Shown: positions 50,240 through 62,200 of the stretch, one piece after another | How positions within the stretch are numbered: position 1 is the stretch's first letter | Layout of the letters: the number at the start of each line of letters is the position of its first letter | From: Labia minor | Lineage: Eukaryota; Arthropoda; Insecta; Dermaptera; Spongiphoridae | Direction of reading: 5' to 3' | Assembly: GCA_963082975.1 (NCBI GenBank) | Contig: OY720346.1 | Span: 52,031,759-52,095,758, forward strand | Length of the DNA: 64,000 nucleotides | The notes under the pieces: model-generated | Told to the model about the DNA's origin: nothing | What the model saw: only the letters and a program-made list of their open reading frames with translations | Database searches by the model: none | Translations under genes and position numbers: made by a program

Positions 50240-53200
50240 CATACACACACACAGACATAATTCGAAAAATGGTATTTTCCGACTCAGGGAGGTCTAAAAC
50301 GTCAAGATCTATCGAAATCTCGAAGTCGAAATTTTTGACGATTCCAATACTTCCCTTATACGAAGTATGCGGGAAAGTAAAAAGTAGTAAAAGGTTTTCA
50401 TCCATTTTGTTTCAATCATTATATTGCATAAAACATTCATTTCTTTTTGTGTTCTTATTTAAAATATATTTTAATTTAATCAGTAAATTAATTATATATA
50501 TTATTATTGTATATGTCATATCTATCTATTTATATAGCTCAAAGATACTCGAAAGTTCTTGGCCACATTTCTCCAAATGTCCCTATCCTGAGCCCTTGTC
50601 CCATCTCTCTTACGTCCCTTCCTATGCGTCCATGGTCTTGATTCCCTTTGATAATAATTTTGATGAGATAAGCCTCTTTACTGCATGATAACAGGCGTTT
50701 CCCGATTGATACCTCGATTTAAATTCTTCTCAAATATTATTATCCTTCGTGATTACATTCAATTTTTCTACATATTCAAATTTTACATTTTGTATATTAA
50801 GATTTTGTATGTTAATACTGTTCCTCTTTGTCACTAAATATTTTTTCTTATCACTATTAATTTCAAACCTCCATTAATTTTTCCTCGCTATCTGTAATTG
50901 CAATTGCCGAATCTCTTATAATATTTAAGACGTCTGCTTAGCCTAACTTTTCAATTTTTTTGTTTAATTGCATTTCGAGTGATTTTTTCCCAATTTGTGT
51001 AATCACATACTCACAACATTCAACATATAATTGGCCGTGGGAAAAACATGGGGATTGCAAATGAACTCCGCAGCACTTGAGTGTCTGGCCCTGAGCTTTG
51101 TTGATAGTATGTTTGTTTCCTTAGAACCTTTACCTCCACAAAACATACACACATTGCACTTTTATAATATATACCGGGACCCTGAACCTTGGCTCGGTAC
51201 TTAAGTTAAAAAAATGATTCATTATTATTGGATTTGGCTGGTAATATTAATACCTGAGACACCGAGCTCTCGCTCTACCCTTTGAAAAATATTGATATAC
51301 AATTCTTTAATTATTTATTACAATTATTAAATGTTACACATTTGCATCAATCTGATTAAAATGAATGAACTTGTGCTCCTCAATAATACATAAATATATA
51401 ATAAATACATATATTTTTTTTCTATTGTGTTTTTTTGAAAAACTGTTTAGCGCCCCAAGTGGTTATAAAACAAACAATTTTAGCTAGTATAATAAGATTA
51501 ATCCAAGTAATATCGTCTATTTCTATTCGACACTATTTTCACTCCTTATGGTAGCGGCCCAGTCGATGATGTTATATGGATCGTTAATTAACCATTAACC
51601 ATTCACCGAATCGCCATTCAAATAATAACATACAAACAAAAAAGTAGGCGTGTTGATATAAAATTTATACAATTTATTTTTATATACTTTAAAAATTTTA
51701 CAATTTTTTAATTTAATCAGTAAATTAATTATATATTATTATTATTATTTGTGTCCCTTCATACAAAATGTAAATTCTCTTTTTTGATATGTTTTCCTAA
51801 CATAAACAAATATACATATTCTTTGAATGAAAATAAAAATAGATATTTATTTAAATGAAATAAAATTATATGAATAATTGATCTCATAATTGGATTTTCA
51901 TTTTCAATTAACGATTTGAATTCATAAAATATTAAAAAAAAACTTTTAAAACTTTTTAAATTATTTTCAAGTAAGTATATAAGATATTATATTATGGGTG
52001 AATTCCAAATGTATGAAGGGACACATTATATAATATAGATAGATATAACATTTACAATAATAATATATATAATTAATTTACTGATTAAATTAAAATATAT
52101 TTTAAATAAGAACACAAAAACATATAAATGTTTTATCTAATATACTGAACAACTTATTAGTATAGTATAATAGTAGTATAGTATAATAGCTAATATATAA
52201 TATTAAAAATATATTTACCGGAGTATAATAAATTGATAACGTCATATAATTCTCCTACTATATATCGAATCGAATATAAAGATAAATCTTCTTTTAAACG
52301 TTGTGTGAAACAATTTCAAATAATTTAAATGTAAATCTATTAATGAAATTAAAAAATCAAATATATAAATATAATATAAATATTTTTAATTTTATTTTAA
52401 GAATAGATATGTATATATCTCACAGGCGGTGGTTGTGACGTCACATATATACATTTAAATTTAGAAGAAAAAACTAATAAAGATGTAGTTTTCGTGAGAT
52501 GTGATCAATAAAACTCAATTTTTCTTTATAAATACTATCTCTGGTGTGAATTTCAAAAAAATCGTTAGAGCGGTTTTTGAGAACAAAGAAACAGAGAAAC
52601 AGAGAAACAAACAAACAATTTTTACTCTCATAAGAAGATAAGATAAGATAAAAACTGCTTAAGTGGCCATCTTCTGGTGCTTTTACCTTATATATATATA
52701 TATATATTATCTTTTTGGGGCCTATGGAAACGAGGCCCGTTCGGTTTACATATTCAAAATTGGGAAGATACTTGAAATAATAAGCACCGATCAAGAAAGG
52801 TCGAGATGATGGGTTGTTAGATCATTTTTATTGGCTTCATTCAATACTAAAAATAAATAACAAAGAAAATTGTTTGTTAAAATAATCTCTTACTTTTATT
52901 AATATAGATTCGTTCTTGCTTATATATAAAAGTATTATTTATTAAAAAGTCGTAATTAATATCATCTTGAAGACCATTTAATTTAATCCATGTTTTGTTC
53001 ACCTAATAAGAATAAAAATTATTGATGCTAAAATTATGTTATAGTTTATTAAAAAAATTAAAAAAAAAATTAATTAAAAAAAAAAATTCTTACATTAAAT
53101 GATTTATATATATTTTCATAATCTGCTTTGTATTTGAAATGGAAAGGTACAGAAAATTCTATTTTTGGCAATGGTTTTATGAATTCATCCTCTTTCTTGT

Positions 53201-56200
53201 TATCCCAACGAATTATTAAGTCATTTATATCATAACAGAAAATACGAATAGGACCAAAAACTTAAAAAGAAATAAAAATTTAGTAATTATTAAATATATT
53301 TTCAATAATACAAATAATGGAATTAAATAAATTTCAATTTTCACCCTTTATATAAGATAAAACCGAGGTCTATGACACACAATTTGGGTTTTCGCCAAAT
53401 CTCAAACATTAATACCTATTATGAGATGATTATTGGAGTTAATAGTACCTAGGATTATTATATATTCATAGCAAAAATTACAGCTTTACTTGGCTTATGA
53501 GAAATAAAAAAACAAAAAACAAAAATAAAAACTCATAAAGTTGAAATATTGAAATGTTTAATTAGTAAGTTTTAAGAATTAAAAGAATGCATAACTTAAA
53601 TAGTTTACACAAGTCGGGGCTATGAATTTGACCCTCGTCTTAATAAATTGTTTGGGGAAGGGGAGACTCATATTTTCAATGTTAAGGCTACTGAGGTAAA
53701 GCGCGCCATATCCCTAGAAAACACAATGCGTCATATTACTCCTTCGAAACAACTTTAGATAAAGACTTGCAAATAGTAAACAATAAGGCAAATGTGAATA
53801 AATAAGCCTTAATATTAATTTTAAAGAATGAAAAAAAAGGTAGAATACACTATTCTTACAAAAATTGGAAAAGAAAAATTACGAGCCTTTGAAATAAATA
53901 TGATGAAATTAATTTAATTTAATTTAATTTAATTTGTGTTGATCTTCAAGATGGCGAACAAAACACATCCCCTTTGCACGATAATTCGCTTATAATTAAG
54001 GTAGATGCGCTTCATCTGGTCGCATAGGTGGCTGCTATCGCCCCCCCCCCCCCCCACAATCTTTTTCCCCACACCAAAAGGGTTAGTTTTCGAGATAACA
54101 AAAATGCGCCATATCCCTAACCGCGTACTAACCCTCGGTTTTACCTTATATAAATACATCTTAAGATCTGTCTCTTTATGCTATAGAATATTTTACAATT
54201 AGAATCTATAACAATAAAATTATTGACATGACGTAAATATTTCCACTATGGAATAGAGCATATATTTTGTAACCTTCGCTCTTATATTTTCCTTATTATA
54301 CCAACCATCATATTATTCAATATATATCATTTTTTATAGTTTTAATAAGAATAATAATTGAAATACCATACCCAAACTGTATAAACATTTGCAGCAGGAT
54401 GGATTTTTTGAATTCTAATAGAGAAATCAAAATATAATAATTAATTTAATATATTAATTTTATTTAAAATAATAATTATAATAAATATACAAAAAAAAAT
54501 TCGATTGAATTAAACAATATATTTATATATTAAAATCAATTTTAATTGTTTGACTTTTTATTAATACTTACACACTCTTCAGGGCAAGTGTTATTTCTAT
54601 TTAGTGTTGTACACTGAAAATAAAAAAAAAAATTTAATTTTTTGAAAATATATATTATCTCTTTATTATTTATTATTCTAGAAACCATGACCATTTAAAA
54701 TTAAAAAGAATGAAGAGGGTGGAGTGAAAGACTTGTGTACATAATTGATCTTAAAATATTAAAAAATCTTAAAATGTAAATTAACCATGTACAGGGGATA
54801 TATATACTATATATAATATACATAATATGATTATAATCCCACTTACTAATTGAGAGTGAGTATATCCGAACTTATATTGACATGAAATTTAATATTTCAT
54901 TGGTTTATGTTCCAACCATAAACAAATTTTTCGAAATTTATCTTTGTAGATGAAAAAAAGCCTCAGCAACTTCATGCACTTTCATTTACCGATCGTCCAA
55001 TATCATTCCAAGTATTTTATCGATGATTTATGGCGTAACATTCTCTCCACAATAAACAACAAACCAATTCTTAACCATAGAAATTGATAGTGCAGAGTCC
55101 CCATAGTATTTATCAAGCTCTGGGTTGGTTTCAATTATGGGTTTTTATGTAAAATAAATAATGCCGAACATGAAATTCACTTTTTCCATTTGCATTAAAA
55201 TTGACGAAGTTTTTTGCTTTCAAACTAAATTAAGTTGCGCAACTTGTCCAAATTTGTGCAGTAGTCTATTAATAGATGGTAGTTGACGGGAGCAATGGTG
55301 CATTTAAAGTTACTGGACGGGTAATTTAAAATGTCCCTAACTAGCGGTAGTTTGGACAAATCTGCTTTAGGGAAAGTCATTTAGAAAAAATACTTAAAAC
55401 GGATAAAATCAGCTTATTAATAAAGATATTAATTTCATCAATCTTTGATGACTATCGTTTGATCAGTTTTTGAGAAAAGAGCAAATCTAATCATTTATAA
55501 AAAGTGCTACATCCTCTATGATGTTAGAAATATTTGCTTTAATGCTTGGGTAATAAACATATCTCAAATATGAAATTTCATTAAAATCTTTTGATAAAAT
55601 CGTATAAAGATGTAAAGTGGAATTTTCGGTAAATCAATTTCAACGATCAAGTTACTGTAACATAACTCATTTAGCGAATTTGAGTTTCGAAGTAGCAGGT
55701 TTTTAGATTCAAGGGCTTGTGGCAAGCGAAGCAGTAGCCACCACACAAAACCTCAAGCGGAGGCGAGCACGAGCCAATCAGGGACCGGCATTACCACCGA
55801 TAGCCTATCCGGAACGAGCAGAGTCCACGTGGAGTCAGGCGCGAACCAATCCGGAGCAAGCAGAGTCCACGTGGAGTCCAACAACCAACCTGGAGCGAGC
55901 ATACTCCACGTGGAGTCCTTCACGAGCCAACCCGGAGCAAGCAAACTCGACCCGGACCAATCAGCGCTAATTCCATCGACGACGGCCGGTCCGGGACAGT
56001 CCACGTGGACTACGACCAGCTATATAAAGCCGACGGAGGACACGAGAGAGTCATTCGTTACGCCAAGACTCTACAGTGATATTGTGAAAAGTGCAAACCT
56101 CAAGTAACTCTACTCGTCCTCGAAAATGTCCCACAATGGTGACCCCGATGGCAGCAATACGAGCACAACGGCAGGTGAGGCAGCCGTCGGACGGGTATCA

Positions 56201-59200
56201 ATTAAAATACCAGCATTTTGGACAAGACGCCCTGACTTATGGTTCGCAAGAATTGAAGCTCAATTCTCTGCCAATGCCATCACGTCCGAGCAAACGAGAT
56301 TTGACCATGTGGTAGGAGCTCTCGAAGAAGACGTCATGGAGCAGGTTGATGACATTATAAAGGCCCCCCCAAGGAACCCTTATTCAGCTCTGAAGAAGCA
56401 ACTCATCCAACGCCTTGGAGCAAGCGAGGCCTCGATGGTGAAGCGATTTTTTACAGAAGAACGAGGGGACCGCAGGCCGTCACAGTTCCTTCGCCACCTT
56501 CGGAACCTCGATCCCAAAGCATCTGAGGGAGCCCTCCGCGAGGCATGGACTCGTCAACTTCCCCCAGAAGCACGAACCATCGTATTTACTATGACCGGTA
56601 AGCGCCTCGACGAAATCGCGGAAGTGGCGGATCAAATCGTGGAGGACAACGGAATGGCAGTATGGGCAACGAGAAAGAATCCTCCGCTAGTGGAGGAAAA
56701 ACAGTCATCATACGCGAACGAGCGTACCTCTTTCCGGGAAGAGATTGAGCAATTAAAGAAAGAGATCCGACAGTTAAGGTCAACAAAAGACCAGCCCTTG
56801 ACTGTTTGTTTTTACCATAAAAGGTTTGGCAAAGACGCCCGCAAGTGTACCACTCCTTGCACATGGGCGGAAAACGCAAACAACAGCCGGTAGTGGGAGG
56901 TACCGGTTGTTCGTCAATACACTCCCGCTTCTTTATTAACGACAACTCAACAGGGAAAAGTTTCCTAATTGATACAGGGTCCGATGTGTCAATTTACCCC
57001 AGGAAGTACTTGAAGGCTGATCTGAAACCAACCTCACGCACATTAACGGCAGCCAATGGAACTATGATACGGACGTTTGGTTACGAGACAAAAACCCTCG
57101 ATCTCGGCTTACGGCAACGGTTCCCTTGGAAATTCACAATCGCCAGCGTCGATACACCGATCATAGGTAGTGATTTCCTTGGTTTTTTCAATCTCCTTGT
57201 CGATTGCCGGAACAAAAGGTTACTGGCCAGCAGCAGGAACAATGATGACGACGCGGAAATGGTTCCAGACCCAGTTATCAGCTCAATCAAGACTCCTGTA
57301 CTCCTTGAGGAATTTCCAGAGTTGACACGGCCATCAGGCACTCCACGAAAAATTAAACATAACACTCAACATCACATCCTCACAACGGCCGGTCCTCCAA
57401 CATTCTGCCGACCCCGCCGTCTACCCCCGGACCGGTTGAAGGTTGCCAAAGAGGAGTTTGACAACATGATCCGAGACGGAACGGCACGCCCATCTACAAG
57501 TCCTTGGTCTTCTCCACTCCATATTGTCCCTAAGAAAGACGGTTGGAGACCCTGTGGAGACTACCGCACTCTGAATTCCAGAACAATACCGGATCGATAT
57601 CCAGTCCGACATATCTTGGACTACGCACACGAACTCCGGGGCGCTACCGTATTCTCAAAGATCGACCTCGTTCGGGCGTACCATCAAATCCCAGTAGCAC
57701 CGGAGGACATACCAAAAACGGCGATTACAACACCGTTCGGCCTATTCGAATTCCCGTTTATGGCCTTTGGTCTGCGGAACGCCGCTCAAACTTTCCAGAG
57801 GTTCATTGATGAAGCACTTCACGGATTACCTTTCTGTTTTGCCTACATTGATGATATTTTGGTATTTTCTTCCGACATTAAGAAACATAGAAGTCACCTG
57901 CGGAGCCTTTTCGAGCGTCTTGTAAAATACGGTCTGGTTATAAATCTGGATAAATGTGTCTTCGAGGCTGAGACGATCACTTTCCTCGGATATCACATCT
58001 CGAAAAAGGGTTCTCTTCCACTCCCGGATAGAGTCGCAGACCTGAAGAAATTCCCCAGACCCACAACTGCCAAGGAGTTACGCCGGTTTTTGGGTATGTT
58101 GAATTTTTACAGAAGATTCCTCCCGCATGCAGCGGAGGCCCAGGCTCCATTAAACGAGGCGCTATCAGGACCCAACATCAAAGGAAAAGCGACAGTCATT
58201 TGGACCGAAAAACGTATCAAAGCTTTCGAGGCGGCAAAAGAAAATCTCGGCAAAGCTACATTACTGGTTCACCCGGACGCTTCAGCGCCCACCTCCATAA
58301 CAACTGATGCCTCGCTGACAGCCATGGGAGCAGTCCTTCAGCAGTTTGTAGAAGGTGAGTGGAGACCCCTGGCTTTCTTTTCAAAGAAAATGAGCCCGAC
58401 ACAAGCCAAATACAGCGCATACGATAGAGAATTATTGGCAGTATATGAGGCTGTTAGGCATTTCAGACATATGATTGAAGGCAGGCACTTCATTATTTTT
58501 ACTGACCATAAGCCCTTGATAAACGCTTTCACCAACAATAAGGAGCATCGTTCACCGAGACAGAGTAATCACCTGAACTACATCAGCGAATTTACGACGG
58601 ATATAAGACACGTATCGGGTGAAGACAACGTCGTGGCTGACGCTTTTTCAAGGGTAAACGCAATTACATCTCCAATAGACATAAGGATGCTCGCGGATTC
58701 CCAAACGAGTGACGCTGAACTGAAAATGCTGCTCAACGAGAGATCCAAGACAAGTCTAATTTTGGAGAAAGTACAGATCCCAGGATCGGACACCACCTTA
58801 TACTGCGACACTTCTACTGGAAAGCCGCGCCCATTTGTGGCCACAGAGTTTCGACCTCAGACTTTATGGTCTCTACACTGTCTGGGGCACCCTGGAGCGG
58901 CTGCATCAGCACGATTAACAGCCGAACGTTTTGTCTGGCCTGGCATTAAGAGGGATTGCCGCGAATGGGCAAAGAAGTGCCTGGAATGCCAACGTAGCAA
59001 GGTGGGGAGACACACTGTATCACCAATAGGACAGTTCCCAATTCCAGCAGCACGATTCCTACACGTACACATTGACCTTATCGGACCACTCCCTATCTCG
59101 CGGGGATTCAGTTACTGCCTGACAGCGGTCGATCGTTTCAGTCGCTGGCCAGAGGTCGTTCCCATCTCCGACATTTCGGCTGAGACAGTAGCCGAGGCTC

Positions 59201-62200
59201 TACTCTCTGGGTGGATAAGTAGATTTGGATGCCCTGAGCAAATTACCACAGATCAAGGAAGACAATTCGAATCAAAATTGTTCGCTGCTTTGGGACGTCT
59301 ATGCGGGTTTAGGAGATCAAGAACAACACCTTATCACCCAGCCTCTAATGGTCTTGTTGAACGCTTCCACAGAAGCTTAAAAGCAGCTATCATGTGCCAC
59401 GCAGACCAAGGGTGGTGTAGTGCCTTACCTCTCGTCCTTCTGGGAATAAGAGCCTCATTCAAGGAAGACATAAACGCTTCCTCGGCAGAATTGGTCTACG
59501 GTGAACCCCTTCGACTCCCTGGAGAGTTTTTCTGTAGTAACGGGAATCCAGAGTCTCACTCGGCGCTAATTGAGAACCTAAGAAGGTGCATTAGCAAACT
59601 GAGACCAACGCAAACTTCGCAACATACAAAAAGGGGCAGTTTCATACACAGAGCTCTGCGAGATTCGACACACGTTTTCCTCAGGCAGGACGCGCTACGT
59701 GGGGCATTGGCAGCACCATACACGGGCCCACATAAAGTCTTGTCTCAGGACGAAAAAACCATTACGATACAGGTTAATCTAAGGGAAGTGAGAGTCTCCA
59801 TCGACCGAGTCAAGCCGGCATTCACACTGGAGGACTTTGAGACTCCAAGTGTACCAATCCTTCAACACTCACCTCAGCAGACACTCCCTAAATCTGAGAT
59901 CAAGATTCAGCAGAATCAAAAGGCACCACAACAAGCCACCGAGAGAACAACGCGATCCGGGCGGAAGGTGAAGTCTCCAAAAAATAGGGAATACGTATAC
60001 GAGCAAAAGGAAGCAAAGTTCTCAAAAGGGGGGGAGTGGTGTGGCAAGCGAAGCAGTAGCCACCACACAAAACCTCAAGCGGAGGCGAGCACGAGCCAAT
60101 CAGGGACCGGCATTACCACCGATAGCCTATCCGGAACGAGCAGAGTCCACGTGGAGTCAGGCGCGAACCAATCCGGAGCAAGCAGAGTCCACGTGGAGTC
60201 CAACAACCAACCTGGAGCGAGCATACTCCACGTGGAGTCCTTCACGAGCCAACCCGGAGCAAGCAAACTCGACCCGGACCAATCAGCGCTAATTCCATCG
60301 ACGACGGCCGGTCCGGGACAGTCCACGTGGACTACGACCAGCTATATAAAGCCGACGGAGGACACGAGAGAGTCATTCGTTACGCCAAGACTCTACAGTG
60401 ATATTGTGAAAAGTGCAAACCTCAAGTAACTCTACTCGTCCTCGAAAATGTCCCACAGGCTTTTAAACGTATATTTTTGTTGAAAACATGAATATGACTG
60501 ATTGGAATATATTCTTATATAAATTTATATACATATATCAATAAGTATATATGAATATATACTTATAAGTAAATAAAAGTAAAAAAAAAATCTTTAATAA
60601 AATTGTTAAAATACCAATTAATAAGAATTGTTTTTGATTACAAAATTAATGAATAATTATATATATCAAAATCAAATGAAAAAATTAATACATCAAAATA
60701 TTCCATTTAATTATTTTAAAATTATAATTTCAAGTTCAAAGTAAATTAATATTTAGAAAAAAAATTAATGGAGATAAACAACTTGAAAAAAGGTCATTTG
60801 TGAATGTAAAATTTACTAAATTTCACTTTCAAATGAAACAAAGTGAATAATTTTCATATTAGATATATGATATATGAAATCAATTTTCATAATATTTAAG
60901 TAAGTATATTCAATTATTCATAAATTCAAAAAAAAGAGATAAACTAAATTCAAAAAAAAAAAAAATTGAATAAATCAAAAAATAAATATATTTTGGAAAA
61001 TTAAATCCATAAATATTTGTTTTCGAATAAAATTTTTATTTATTGTAATAACTTTTTGAATAAAAACATAGCTTTATGAAATGTTTCTATTACAACTACT
61101 AAATAATTCAGAAAACTTTTCAAGAAAATACTTGTATATATACATATAATAAATTGGTCAGTAACAAACAATATGTTATGTGTTATAATAATAAAAACAA
61201 ACCGATTTTATATATTTCAATGAGTTATATTATATATAAATATAATATAATATAATATATAAATATATATATTTAAATATTTATTTTTATTTATTTATAT
61301 ACGAGTAGTTATAAAGAAAGATTTTATCTATGCATTGCTTAGAATTTAAAATTTTTAACTTATCTTTTTATCGTTTCATATCTTGGAGATATCAAATGTC
61401 TGCCTTGGACATTCAAATGATTTGGGCTGAAAATTGATTTGCCCAATTATTATTTAATAACTCTACAATATTATTATATAACTTGTTTAAAAAGCTATAT
61501 ATAACGCGAATTAAAATAACCATTGATGTTTTGGTAAAATAGGAAGTAAGGGACCAAAAAAGTCCTATTTTAAGCAAACTATAATTTTCCATATAAATTT
61601 TTATTTTTTTTTATTGTTACTATACAAAATATTAACGAACACAAAAAAAGAAATTCAAACAGTAGATTTAAGTGAGAGTTGTCCGGACATGAAAAAGTAC
61701 TGGAACGCGTTCGGGTTCTGAAAAAAGGTAAGGGAACGTTGTTCTCCCGCGTTCCTCTCCCAACACACCACTGAAAATGACGATTCGCCATCTTTATTTA
61801 TTTTTTATTTCATTTTAATTATCTCTTTAATTATAACTCATCGATGAAAATAATTTAAATATTTTATATTAAAAAAATGTTAAAAAGGATTTTATTAGTA
61901 TTTTTACATTTGAAATTTGGGCATAAACATAAATTGGTTATTAAATCGAAGTAAAATAAAATTTATTAAGCAATTTGAAAAGGGAAATTGAACCAATTGT
62001 AAATAAAATATGCATGGAGCGCATTGTACTTACATAGTTATGTATAAATTTATATGAATCTTTCAAATCAAATACAAGAATTTAGGAAATTTAAAATTAA
62101 AACTAAACAAATAAATTTATTAGTAACATTGCATTTCAAAATGTCCTGTGAAAATTATATTAATAAAAAAAGAATATACTTATATATTAAAAATATTAAA

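Larger units (their letters stand above)
55718..60457 (+). mobile_element. Complete Ty3/Gypsy LTR retrotransposon, CsRn1/kabuki-type
   Basis: 4740 bp: two identical 418-bp LTRs (TGTGG...CCACA), a tRNA-Trp-type primer site, gag, pol and a polypurine tract, flanked by the 4-bp duplication GGCT (55714-55717, 60458-60461). Gag has a C-x2-H-x9-C-x3-C knuckle and Pol the order protease, RT, RNase H, integrase. There is no env. Group assignment rests on the CHCC knuckle and the tRNA-Trp primer, both described for the CsRn1/kabuki lineage. Its base composition (near 50% G+C) contrasts strongly with the host. It sits in intron 1 of the receptor kinase in the opposite orientation. Identical LTRs and open frames indicate very recent insertion. 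Confidence 0.95.

Noticed and set aside
49989..50688. Two ~138-codon overlapping frames on opposite strands
   Set aside because: They cover an interspersed repeat with a CATA microsatellite and the LINE tail; no domain, and similar sequence occurs in other repeat copies.
55719..56107. Several LTR open frames on both strands as separate genes
   Set aside because: The LTR tandem units lack stops in several frames. Only the frame continuous with pol in the 3' LTR is supported.
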